From DAOUJI01 sp965197415 (GTDB lineage: Bacteria > Chloroflexota > Dehalococcoidia > Lucifugimonadales > JAGWBF01): a stretch of DNA of 64,000 nt. The notes beneath the pieces were generated by a model that saw nothing but the letters and a program-made list of their open reading frames with translations, ran no database searches and was not told the DNA's origin. Positions 32,721 through 41,428 of this stretch are shown one piece after another. The position numbers were made by a program, and so were the translations under genes. Position 1 is the first letter of the stretch, and each line of letters begins with the position of its first letter. The DNA is taken from assembly GCA_965197415.1 (NCBI GenBank), contig OZ240207.1, positions 1,860,001 through 1,924,000 of the forward strand. Reading direction: 5' to 3'.

Positions 32721-34676
32721 ATGGTCGAGAGCACAGGCGGGATCGATGCACTGCTTCAGGAAGACAGGCGCTTTCCTCCCCCGGAGGGCTTTGCCGGCGC
32801 CGCCACCGTCAAGACGACGGACGTCTACGACGAGGCGGAAGCCGACTTCGAGGGCTTCTGGGCCAAGTTCGCCGAGGAGTTGGACTGGTTCAAGAAATGG
32901 GACCAGGTCCTGGACTGGAACCCGCCTGACGTCAAGTGGTTTCAGGGCGGGCAAATCAACGTCTCCTACAACTGCCTTGACCGCCATCTGACCACCGCCC
33001 GCCGCAACAAGGCAGCCATCATCTGGGAAGGTGAGCCCGGCGACTGGCAAGTCTACACCTACTGGGACCTCTACCGTGAGGTGTGCAAGTTCGCCAACGG
33101 CCTCAAGAGCCTTGGAATCGGCAAGGGTGACCGTGTCACCATATACCTGCCAATGGTCCCCGAACTGGCCATCGCCATGCTGGCCTGCGCACGCATCGGC
33201 GCGCCCCACAGCATCGTCTTTGGCGGATTCAGCTCCGAGTCCCTGCGCGACCGCATCAACGACTCCGAGGCCAAGGCGCTCATCACCTCCGACGGCGGTT
33301 ACCGCCGGGGCAACGTCATTCCCTTGAAGAAGAACGCCGACGAGTCCCTGGACGGAGCCCCCACGGTGGAGCACGTGGTCGTGGTCAGGCGCACAGGCAC
33401 AGCCGATGACCAGATGGTGGACGGCAGGGATATTTGGTGGCATGACCTGGTGGCCGACCAGCCGCTGAAGTGCGACCCTGAGCCGATGGACTCGGAGGAC
33501 CTTCTCTTCCTACTCTACACCAGCGGCACGACGGGCAAGCCCAAGGGCATCGTCCACACCACCGCCGGATACCTGATGGGCACATACGCCACGACCAAGT
33601 GGGTCTTCGACCTGAAAGAGGACGACGTGTATTGGTGCACCGCCGACATCGGTTGGATAACCGGGCACAGCTACATCGTCTACGGCCCTCTGGCCAACGG
33701 GGCCACGTCGATAATGTACGAGGGTTCTCCCGACTACCCCGACCGTGACCGCTTTTGGGCCATCATCGAGAAGTACGGCGCCACCATCTGCTACACGGCG
33801 CCCACGGCCATCCGCAGCTTCATGCGATGGGGCGAGGAATACCCCAGGAAGCACGATCTCACCTCCCTGCGCCTGCTGGGAAGCGTAGGAGAACCCATCA
33901 ACCCCGAGGCGTGGATGTGGTACCACGAGAACATCGGCGGTGGCCGCTGCCCCATCGTGGACACCTGGTGGCAGACTGAGACGGGAATGATTCTCATAAC
34001 CCCTCTGCCGGGAATCACGACCCTGAAGCCCGCCTCGGCCTCAAAACCCTTCCCCGGAGTCCAGGCGGAGGTAGTGGACGAGAAGGGAGACCCCGTGGGA
34101 GCCAACCAGGGCGGCTACCTGGTGCTCAAGCGGCCCTGGCCTTCCATGCTGCGCACCATCTACGGCGACCATGATCGGTACGTGGAGCAATACTGGTCCA
34201 AATACCCCAACGTCTACTTCACCGGAGACGGCGCCCGGATGGACGAGGAGGGGTATTTCTGGCTGCTAGGTCGGGTGGACGACGTAATAAACGTGTCCGC
34301 TCACCGCATCTCCACCATGGAGGTGGAGTCGGCTCTGGTGGACCACGAAGCCGTGGCGGAAGCTGCGTCCATCGGCAAGAACCACGAAATCAAGGGACAG
34401 GCCGTGGTGGCCTTCGTGACTTTGAAGGAGAGTGTCGAGGGTTCTGAGGACCTGATCAGGGAGCTGAAGGGCCACGTGGCCACCAAGATAGGCGCCATAG
34501 CCCGACCGGACGACATATTCTTCGCCGCCGAGCTTCCCAAGACCCGGAGCGGCAAAATCATGCGCCGCCTTCTAAGGGATGTGGCTGAGGGCAGGGCCTT
34601 GGGCGACACCACAACGCTGGCCGACCCGGCAGTGGTGGAGTCTCTGAAGGAGCAGTATGCCGACGACGAGGGCTAG
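32721..34676 (+). CDS. acs: Acetyl-CoA synthetase (AMP-forming)
   Basis: The 651-residue length is exactly the family norm. The protein contains YTSGTTGKPKG (adenylate loop) and DVYWCTADIGWITGHSYIVYGPL. WWQTETG, YFTGDGARMDEEGYFWLLGRVDDVIN and the C-terminal TRSGKIMRR follow, with Lys612, the lysine controlled by acetylation in this family. It activates acetate with ATP and CoA for biosynthesis or the TCA cycle. One residue differs from most Acs: the NVSGHR-type segment reads NVSAHRI. It starts at ATG 32721 behind AAGGAGG. Confidence 0.95.
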   Translation: MVESTGGIDALLQEDRRFPPPEGFAGAATVKTTDVYDEAEADFEGFWAKFAEELDWFKKWDQVLDWNPPDVKWFQGGQINVSYNCLDRHLTTARRNKAAIIWEGEPGDWQVYTYWDLYREVCKFANGLKSLGIGKGDRVTIYLPMVPELAIAMLACARIGAPHSIVFGGFSSESLRDRINDSEAKALITSDGGYRRGNVIPLKKNADESLDGAPTVEHVVVVRRTGTADDQMVDGRDIWWHDLVADQPLKCDPEPMDSEDLLFLLYTSGTTGKPKGIVHTTAGYLMGTYATTKWVFDLKEDDVYWCTADIGWITGHSYIVYGPLANGATSIMYEGSPDYPDRDRFWAIIEKYGATICYTAPTAIRSFMRWGEEYPRKHDLTSLRLLGSVGEPINPEAWMWYHENIGGGRCPIVDTWWQTETGMILITPLPGITTLKPASASKPFPGVQAEVVDEKGDPVGANQGGYLVLKRPWPSMLRTIYGDHDRYVEQYWSKYPNVYFTGDGARMDEEGYFWLLGRVDDVINVSAHRISTMEVESALVDHEAVAEAASIGKNHEIKGQAVVAFVTLKESVEGSEDLIRELKGHVATKIGAIARPDDIFFAAELPKTRSGKIMRRLLRDVAEGRALGDTTTLADPAVVESLKEQYADDEG

Positions 34677-34691
34677 GGCCGGTTTCCGCAG

Positions 34692-34727
34692 CCCCTTCCC
34701 CCTCTGGGGGAAGGTTGGGATGGGGGC
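34692..34727 (+). repeat. Palindromic intergenic repeat inside the start of the kelch lipoprotein gene
   Basis: CCCCTTCCCCCTCTGGGGGAAGG followed by TTGGGATGGGGGCC. The ATG at 34720 is the ATG inside the repeat's conserved GGATGGGGG tail. The repeat therefore supplies the start codon and the GGAAGG ribosome-binding sequence. Confidence 0.85.
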
Positions 34728-35808
34728 CGCCTGTCTGGCGGCGCTGGCATTGTTCGCGGTGTCATGCGGAGGCGAGACTCCCACTGCCACCCCGACGGCT
34801 GTCCCGCCAACTCCGACACCAACCCAGGCGCCTACGGAACCTCCCACCGACGCGCCATCCATGACGGGCGGCTTGGCTTGGGAGGAAGTCATGCCTGCGG
34901 GCCCTAAGTCGGCTCCCATGCCCGTGCCCCGCAAAGACTCGACCCTGGTCTATGACTCCGCCAACTCGACCCTGCTCCTCTTCGGCGGACGCGAAAAGGG
35001 GCAGGCTTTGAACGACCTATGGAGCTTCGACCTCCAAACCCGCATGTGGACGGAGGTTGACGCAGACGGGCCTTCACCACGCTTCGGGCACCTGGCCGTC
35101 TACGACGTGAAGCGCAGCCGTATGGTCGTGTTCAGCGGCCAGGCCGGGACCGATTTCTTCAACGACACCTGGGCCTATGACCCTGCGTCCGGGCAGTGGG
35201 AGGAGCTGGAGCCCGAGGGAGACCTCCCTGTCACCCGGTACGGTTCCTGCTCAGGCTACGACGCCGAGAACGACCTGTTCTACATCTCCCACGGCTTCAC
35301 CAATTCGGGCCGTTTCGACGACACCTGGAGCTTCGACTTGCAGACGGATTCCTGGACGGACTTGTCGCCGTCAGGAGACCGGCCCGTGAAACGCTGCCTG
35401 CACCAGTGCTTCTTCGACGGGACTTCCGGCCAGCTGATCCTGTTCGGCGGCCAGTCCAACTCTGTGCCGATCCTGGGAGACCTGTGGAAGTTCGACGTGG
35501 GTTCGGGCGCCTGGACTGAGACCGAGCCAGGGGAACCAGCCCCTTTCCCCCGCTTTAACCTGTCCCTGGCCGGAGATTCCGACTCCGGAGAGTTCTTCCT
35601 GTACGGGGGGCTCAGCACCCAGGGCAAAAGGGACGACCTCTGGGCCTACTCCGCCGCCGAGGGCTGGAGCGACCTGGGCTCAGGGAACGCGCCGGGCCTT
35701 CTCAGCAACCATGCGTCGGTCTACCTGAGCGGCGAGAACACCCTCTACGTGTTCGGCGGCCTGGCGGACGGTGAGTCCAACACACTCTGGCGCGTCCGCA
35801 CAAACTAG
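34720..35808 (+). CDS. Kelch-repeat lipoprotein
   Basis: Starting at the repeat-derived ATG 34720, the protein has a short hydrophobic signal (MGAACLAALALFAVSC) ending in the lipobox Cys, then a Pro/Thr-rich linker. About six kelch blades follow, each with the LLLFGG...(N)DLW.FD.....W pattern, making a beta-propeller probably displayed outside the membrane. Translation could also start at ATG 34657, overlapping the end of acs by 20 bases. That would add RARAGFRSPFPLWGKVG as basic n-region, encoded largely by the repeat. The function is unknown; kelch propellers bind other proteins or sugars. Confidence 0.8.
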   Translation: MGAACLAALALFAVSCGGETPTATPTAVPPTPTPTQAPTEPPTDAPSMTGGLAWEEVMPAGPKSAPMPVPRKDSTLVYDSANSTLLLFGGREKGQALNDLWSFDLQTRMWTEVDADGPSPRFGHLAVYDVKRSRMVVFSGQAGTDFFNDTWAYDPASGQWEELEPEGDLPVTRYGSCSGYDAENDLFYISHGFTNSGRFDDTWSFDLQTDSWTDLSPSGDRPVKRCLHQCFFDGTSGQLILFGGQSNSVPILGDLWKFDVGSGAWTETEPGEPAPFPRFNLSLAGDSDSGEFFLYGGLSTQGKRDDLWAYSAAEGWSDLGSGNAPGLLSNHASVYLSGENTLYVFGGLADGESNTLWRVRTN

Positions 35809-35995
35809 GGCCGCCAGCCGGTTCCCTTCGTTTCGCAAACAGCCTAGCGGTAGACGGCCTGACATCCCCTACTTCGTGGGCATGCTAGAATTGAAATTAC
35901 CTACTATTTTCTGGAGACTTTGTGCTTGAAACAGGACAATTAGGCGCCCTCTTTTCGGATGCCCACAAGTTTCATAAGGCGCTAGCCGAGTGCCC

Positions 35996-36613
35996 ATGAC
36001 CGACGAGGAATTCGCCGCCATACTGGCGTCAGGGCAGGAGACGGCTGGAATCGAGTTTAAGGGCCCAGGTCCTTTGACCAATCGCAGGCTAGCAGCACAG
36101 GTTGTCAAGGCAATGTTAGGGATGGCGAATGCAGGTGCAGGCGGTGCCGTGATAATAGGAGTCGAAGCTGACAGGAACATGTTCAACCCTGTCGGGATTG
36201 CCGATGATCATCTTGGCACATGGGTCTACGACAATTTGGCCGACAGGGCCGCTGTCTATGCCGACCCTAGTATCACGTTCGAATTGGAGATAAAGGAGTA
36301 TAATGGAGCCAGTTATGTAGTTATCACGGTAGAAGAGTTCTCCGACATTCCGGTGTTGTGCAAAAAGGACTATCCAGACGTCTTGAGAGCAGGGGCCTGC
36401 TACGTAAGGACTCGAAGGAAGCCAGAGACTACCGAGATACCGACTCAAACCGAGATGCGGGACTTGTTGAATTTGGCAATAAACAAAGGGATAGACAGAG
36501 GGTTAAGACAATTCCTAGAGCGGGCAAGGCAGGCAGGGCTGATAGACTACCGAACAGCTCGTTCGCCGATGGACCAAGAAGGCTTTGAGGAGCAGATTGG
36601 TGACTTGAGATGA
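35996..36613 (+). CDS. AlbA_2 (Schlafen-like) domain protein
   Basis: The 205-residue product has the AlbA_2 core: GIEFKGPG with Glu20 and Lys22, and GGAVIIGVE near 49-57, then a beta strand region ending YVRT. The domain occurs in Schlafen-related nucleases and in bacterial defence genes; the E-x-K pair is part of its catalytic surface. Its stop overlaps by 4 bases (ATGA) the start of the next gene. Codon use is more AT-rich than in acs and gltB. I start at ATG 35996; GTG 35990 is possible. Confidence 0.8.
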   Translation: MTDEEFAAILASGQETAGIEFKGPGPLTNRRLAAQVVKAMLGMANAGAGGAVIIGVEADRNMFNPVGIADDHLGTWVYDNLADRAAVYADPSITFELEIKEYNGASYVVITVEEFSDIPVLCKKDYPDVLRAGACYVRTRRKPETTEIPTQTEMRDLLNLAINKGIDRGLRQFLERARQAGLIDYRTARSPMDQEGFEEQIGDLR

Positions 36614-37281
36614 GTGCACTTCTAGACAAGATTAGATCACGTAGCCACTGGAGAGTGGTCATCAGGCCCGGCTCTTTTGACGAGAAGAGAGTCGCAGACA
36701 TGTGTAGTCTTCTTCACATTCTGGAAAATACTTATGTACGGTTCGGTTACCCACCCATAGCGTGGCCGTTTCCTCACATCGATAGTTCCGAGCCGTTTAC
36801 CAAGGGCATCGATTGGGTCGGTCAAGAAAAAGAATCCGAGCTTTGGGAAATAGCTGATCTGTGGCGGTTTTACCAAAGCGGCCAGTTCATCGGTTTCACC
36901 AGTAGGACACCTGACCGCGATAAATCTCAACCGCTGGATTCCAGATCACTGATAGTCCGCTTCAGCGAGATTTTCGAGTTTGCATCTCGGTTGTCCCGCA
37001 CTGACGCGGGCGACGCCTGGATGCATATGGAAATCACCATGTCTCGAATCAATCCCGTACTCAAAGTCGGGTCCAGCCTTTTCAAGCTATCAGACCATGC
37101 GAAACGAGAGCGTAAGTATCGGGAAGACGTGTCGACGCTAGACTTGGTCGCAAATTCTAGAGAATTGGCTTTGAAACCGGCCCTTGAGTTGTTCGAATGT
37201 TTTGGTTGGAATCCCGGCATTAAGTACCTACGCGACTTACAGGATGGATTGCTGCCTAGACAGTCGGGCTCCCTTAGGTAG
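36610..37281 (+). CDS. Hypothetical partner of the AlbA_2 protein
   Basis: The 223-residue product overlaps the AlbA_2 gene by 4 bases, so they are translated together. It is soluble, without signal or membrane segment. It contains ESELWEIADLWRFYQSGQF near residue 80, then a mixed alpha/beta region. I do not recognise a catalytic family. The tight coupling to an AlbA_2 protein and position ahead of a DNA methyltransferase-nuclease suggest a defence role, but this is inference. Base composition is low-GC like its neighbour. Confidence 0.6.
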   Translation: MSALLDKIRSRSHWRVVIRPGSFDEKRVADMCSLLHILENTYVRFGYPPIAWPFPHIDSSEPFTKGIDWVGQEKESELWEIADLWRFYQSGQFIGFTSRTPDRDKSQPLDSRSLIVRFSEIFEFASRLSRTDAGDAWMHMEITMSRINPVLKVGSSLFKLSDHAKRERKYREDVSTLDLVANSRELALKPALELFECFGWNPGIKYLRDLQDGLLPRQSGSLR

Positions 37282-37306
37282 TAAATCCCTCCCTCTGAAA
37301 AACCGT

Positions 37307-38953
37307 ATGAGCACCATGCCCAACGCGCTCTACTACGGGGACAACCTGCTGGTGCTGCGGGAGCACATCGCCGACGAGTCGGTGGACCTCGTGTACCTGG
37401 ACCCGCCCTTCAACTCCAACGCGTCGTACAACGTGCTGTTCAAGGAGAAGACGGGCGAGGAGTCGCCGGCCCAGATAAAGGCCTTCACCGACACCTGGGA
37501 GTGGACCCAAGAGACCCAGTTCACCTACGAGCTTGACATCATCCGCAACCCGGGGGTGCCGTCGGCGGTCAAGGACATGATTGGCTCCTTCCGCCAGTTC
37601 ATCGGGCAGAACGCCATGATGGCCTACCTGGTGATGATGGCTCCCCGGCTGGTGGAGTTGCACCGGGTGTTGAAGCCCACTGGCAGCCTGTACCTCCACT
37701 GCGACCCCACGGCCAGCCATTACCTGAAGATTCTGCTGGATGCGGTGTTCGGGGCGAGAAATTTCCGTAACGAAGTTGTCTGGCCTAGAACGAACGCGCA
37801 CCATGACGCAAAACGATACGGCCGTATCCATGACGTTGTTTTGTACTATAGCAAGTCTCTTAAACGCGTCTGGAATCCCATCTACACGTCATATTCTTCC
37901 GATCAAATTGAGGCCCACTACTCTCGTATCGAAGAAGCTACCGGAAGACGATTTAGGCTAAGCGATCTGAGCGCACAAAAGCCGGGTGGCGATGTTGAAT
38001 ATGAGTGGAACGGCGTTTCTCCTCCCAGAGGTAGGTATTGGGCTTACTCGAAAGCAAACATGGAAGCGTTCGAAAAAGAAGGGCGTCTTTATTACACGCA
38101 AAAGGGACGCCCGTTCTTAAAGCGATACCTAGACGAAATGCCAGGTAATCCAGTCCAAGACATCTGGGCAGATGTTCCGTTCATACATGGATCATCCTCC
38201 GAACTTCTCGGTTACAAGACCCAAAAGCCAGAGGCCCTTCTGGAGCGCATCATCCGCGCCTCTTCCAACGAGGGAGGCTTAGTGCTGGACCCCTTCTGCG
38301 GCTGCGGCACTGCAGTGGCGGCGGCCCAGAAGTTGAACCGCAAGTGGATTGGCGTGGACATCACTCACCTGGCCGTAGCCCTTATGAAGAACCGCCTAAA
38401 GACAGCTTTTGACCTGGAGCCCCGCCGGGACTACGATGTCGTGGGCGAACCCCAGGACGCCGGAAGCGCGCGGGCCCTGTGGGAGCAGGACCCCTACCAG
38501 TTCCAGTTCTGGGCCGTCTCCCTGCTGGAGGCCCAGCCCCAACAGGAACAGAGACGGGGCGCGGATCGGGGCGTCGACGGCATGCTCTACTTCCTGGACG
38601 GCCCACGGAGGACTCCCCACAAGGTGGTGATACAGGTCAAGGGCGGCCACGTCTCGTCACCGCAGATACGGGACCTGAAGGGCGTGGTGGAGCGGGAGCA
38701 GGCGGCGTTGGGACTGTTCATCAGCCTGGAGGAGCCGACCCGGGACATGCGCACGGAGGCTGCCAGCGGCGGGTTGTTCCACTCGGACCTGTGGGACCGG
38801 GACTACCCCAAGATACAGATTCGCACCGTGGCCGAGATGCTGGAGGGAAACGACTTCGAGCTGCCGCCCCGCCCGGCGGCCTACCAGCCCGCCCAGCGGG
38901 TCCGCCGCTCCCAGGGCCGCCAGCCCCCAATGGAGGGGCTGGAAACGGCGTAG
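37307..38953 (+). CDS. Fused DNA (N4/N6) methyltransferase and PD-(D/E)XK nuclease (single-chain restriction-modification candidate)
   Basis: I start the 548-residue protein at ATG 37307, although the frame is open from 37184. The beta-type methyltransferase order is visible: catalytic DPPF at 32-35, the target recognition region, then SAM motif DPFCGCG at 328-334. The C-terminal domain has Asp424 in GVDGML and Gln443-Val-Lys445 (QVKGG), the PD-(D/E)XK pattern of Mrr-like nucleases. One chain could thus both modify and cut, as in type IIG-like enzymes. The middle section 37755-38225 is strikingly more AT-rich than the rest. It follows the AlbA_2 pair after 25 bases. Confidence 0.85.
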   Translation: MSTMPNALYYGDNLLVLREHIADESVDLVYLDPPFNSNASYNVLFKEKTGEESPAQIKAFTDTWEWTQETQFTYELDIIRNPGVPSAVKDMIGSFRQFIGQNAMMAYLVMMAPRLVELHRVLKPTGSLYLHCDPTASHYLKILLDAVFGARNFRNEVVWPRTNAHHDAKRYGRIHDVVLYYSKSLKRVWNPIYTSYSSDQIEAHYSRIEEATGRRFRLSDLSAQKPGGDVEYEWNGVSPPRGRYWAYSKANMEAFEKEGRLYYTQKGRPFLKRYLDEMPGNPVQDIWADVPFIHGSSSELLGYKTQKPEALLERIIRASSNEGGLVLDPFCGCGTAVAAAQKLNRKWIGVDITHLAVALMKNRLKTAFDLEPRRDYDVVGEPQDAGSARALWEQDPYQFQFWAVSLLEAQPQQEQRRGADRGVDGMLYFLDGPRRTPHKVVIQVKGGHVSSPQIRDLKGVVEREQAALGLFISLEEPTRDMRTEAASGGLFHSDLWDRDYPKIQIRTVAEMLEGNDFELPPRPAAYQPAQRVRRSQGRQPPMEGLETA

Positions 38954-39026
38954 GATTACTTGTGGGATGATGTGGGTGCCAATGTAGTTTTAGGGGATTA
39001 TATACGGTTTTGCCTCATGTCCTAGC

Positions 39027-39206
39027 CTACAAGAGGCTAAACGGTGTCAGCAACAAGAGACAAACTATAACCCATAGAGTTCGTGGCACAAGCCCCAGCG
39101 GATTATGCTCCAAGGCACTGTCAACTAGTAACCCCACCACTGAAATCAAAAACGCCAAAAACACCAAGCCGCCCAGGAAATTCACCGAACTGAACATGAA
39201 CTCCAC
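39027..39206 (-). CDS. Small membrane protein with two transmembrane segments
   Basis: A 59-residue frame starts at GTG 39206 behind GGGAGGA. It encodes NFLGGLVFLAFLISVVGLLV and LWVIVCLLLLTPFSLL around a short polar loop, so two membrane helices. An internal ATG at 39197 is also possible. The pattern recalls small phospholipase D N-terminal-like (PLDc_N) proteins, but no family is certain. It fills an interval otherwise empty of genes; the strand and hydrophobic pattern support it. Confidence 0.5.
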   Translation of the reverse strand: MEFMFSSVNFLGGLVFLAFLISVVGLLVDSALEHNPLGLVPRTLWVIVCLLLLTPFSLL

Positions 39207-39296
39207 GTCATTCCTCCCTTACCCCACGAACCGCGTGATGACGGCGACAGGACCAGCAGGTTGGCATCCAAAAAATATCCCTGCACCGCTGCCGGC

Positions 39297-39578
39297 TCAC
39301 TTGGATTCCTGCAGGATGCGGTCTTTAACCCATTCCACATCCCCAGTGCCGTCATCGATGCGAAGCAGCTTATAGGAGCGCCTCAGACCGGTCTGTCCCA
39401 CCATAATGGTCGCCAAACCTCCGTGGTCCCAGGGCCTAGAGAATCCAACAGTTACTTCCCAGACATTCTCAGGACTTCTCCGCACTATCTCTTCCAGCCC
39501 AACATTGGTGATCCCTTCATCGGCGAAAAGGTTGGCGATGTAGTCCTTGGCCAGCTTGGCGGCTTCTTTGACATCCAT
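39297..39578 (-). CDS. Small hypothetical protein
   Basis: The 93-residue product starts at ATG 39578. Its sequence is helix first (KEAAKLAKDYIANLFADE) and then four strands (WEVTVGFSRPW, ATIMVG, RRSYKLLRI, DVEWVKD), a small alpha+beta fold resembling single PepSY/cystatin-like domains. I do not recognise the family. It may be co-transcribed with the small membrane protein downstream on the same strand, 90 bases away. Confidence 0.55.
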   Translation of the reverse strand: MDVKEAAKLAKDYIANLFADEGITNVGLEEIVRRSPENVWEVTVGFSRPWDHGGLATIMVGQTGLRRSYKLLRIDDGTGDVEWVKDRILQESK

Positions 39579-39748
39579 GTCGAGCTCCCCAGCGTTTCCC
39601 TTGCCACTGCGATTCTATCACTGGAGACGGACAAGAGAAACCAATGCTTGCCAGAAGACACCTCCACCCCCCTGCTGGCAACGGCGTAGGGGAGACCCTT
39701 GTGGCCGCCCTTAGGTGTTGTTCCATCGGGGACCAGGGCAGCCACGAG

Positions 39749-41428
39749 GAGCCTGTTTCATAAGTCATGGGCAGTATGGAGTAAGGTATCCTAGGCAAGG
39801 TCCACACGTTGATATGGAGGTGAGTGGCGATGCCACATCGCCCAATGAACCGGGAGCAGATATGGATGTTGCCGCCGAGCCTGGACGAGATGCTCGAGGC
39901 CGGTCATCCTGCTCGATTTGTTGCTGAGTTCGTGGATGCTCTGGACGGGGAGGGCTGGGGCGAGATCGGGGTTGATAGAGACGGGGAGCCGATGGGAGCG
40001 CCAGCCTACCATCCTCGGGCGCTGTTGGGGGTGTGGCTGTACGGCTTCATGACCGGTGTGCGGTCGAGCCGCAAGCTGGAGGCGGCGTGCTGCGACCAGA
40101 TACCGTATCTTTGGCTGACGGGCTGCCAGCGACCGGACCATGTCACGTTGTGGCGATTTTACAGTTCCCATCGGGATGGTATGAGGAAGCTGCTGAAGCG
40201 CACGGTGCAGACGGCGGTCAAGATGGACCTGGTGGATATGGCGGTGCAAGCGGTTGACGGAACGAAGGTAGGCGCCAACGCGGCAAAGGGACGCACCTAC
40301 GACGCCGCTGGGTTGCGCCGTCTGTTGAACCGGTTGGAAGGGGCGATAGACGAGTTGGAAGGGCAGAACGAGGCGGGGGAGGAGCCGGCTATCGGCCATC
40401 TGCCGGAGACGTTGCACGACCGCAAGGTCTTGCGTGAGCAGGTGCGTGAGACGGTGCGCAGACTTGCCGATCGGGATGGACAAAAACACATCAACCTGAC
40501 CGATCAGGACGCCCGTATGATGAAGACTCGCCAGGGGATATCGCCCTGCTACAACGCGCAGGCGATGGTCTCTCCGACGCAGACCGAGGCAGGGGCGAGG
40601 GGTATGTTGATCACTGCGGTCGAGGTGGTCAATGACCCCGACGACCACCCCAACTGGCCCCAATGCTTCAGAAGGCAGAGGAGACGACGGGCATCAGGTC
40701 TGAGATGACGTTGGCCGATGCAGGATATCACTCAGGGAGCAATCTGCAGGAGTGCGCGCTCAGAGACCAGCAGGTTGTGATGCCTGAGTCGCAGAGTCGG
40801 ACGCTAGGACACCCGTATCACAAGGACGGATTCACCTACGACGAGGAGACCGACAGCTATATATGTCCGCAAGGACAGCGTCTGCGCTTCACCCGCATCA
40901 AGCGCACTCGCAACACAGCAATGCGGCTCTACCGGGCATCAGGGGCCGTGTGCCGGGCCTGTCCTGCCTTCGGGGTGTGCACCAAGGACAAGCGTCATGG
41001 GCGCGCGCTGGAGATCGGTCCCCACGACGCTGCGTTGCGCCGTCACCGGGCCCGGATGTCCACCGAAGAAGCCAAAGGCGCCTATAGACAGAGAATGCAA
41101 CTGGTCGAACCGGTCTTCGGGATGATCAAAGAGCAACAGCAAGCCCACAGGTTCCTGTTGCGCGGCTTGCCCAACGTGGCGGCTGAGTGGAGCCTGCTGG
41201 CCACAGCCTTCAACCTGCGCACTCTGTGGAGGCTATGGCGCACCACAGCTGCCAGTACCAGCCGTTGGGTAGCCGAGGGTGCATGCTCAACCTTTAGGGC
41301 GGCGCACCCGGCTGTCATGGGCCCTGCCAGCGCCCTGCTACAACTCTTGGGGCTCCGACCTCAGCCGGTGCAACCAAGCGGACTTCCCTCCCGTTAAACA
41401 CAAACAACGCTACATCTGAAACAGGCTC
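39749..41428 (+). mobile_element. IS1182-family insertion sequence inserted in a palindrome
   Basis: A 1680-base element whose ends GAGCCTGTTTCATAAGT and (inverted) GAGCCTGTTTCAGATGT agree at 14 of 17 positions. ACGAG lies on both sides (39744-39748, 41429-41433), a 5-base target duplication. Removing the element restores GGGCAGCC-ACGA-GGGCTGCCC, a palindrome, so it landed in the loop of a hairpin. The transposase is frameshifted. Confidence 0.85.
39824..41397 (+). pseudogene. IS1182-family transposase, broken by a -1 frameshift
   Basis: The first frame (39824-40708) carries the DUF772 N-terminus (ARFVAEFVDALDGEGW, HPRALLGVWLYGFMTGVRSSRKLE). It also has AVDGTKVGANAAKGRTYD with the first catalytic Asp. 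The second frame (40663-41397) continues MLQKAEETTGIRSEMTLADAGYHSG with the second Asp and MQLVEPVFGMIKEQQ with the Glu. The break lies near 40653-40665: restoring one C before TGGCCCCAATG would give Asn-Leu-Ala-Pro-Met and a single 524-residue chain. A slippage site is weak there, so I favour a recent loss-of-function deletion. Confidence 0.75.

Noticed and set aside
39485..39807. Overlapping minus-strand frames at 39485-39745 and 39517-39807
   Set aside because: They overlap the better 39297-39578 gene, show Pro/Ser/Trp-rich shadow composition and have no domain.
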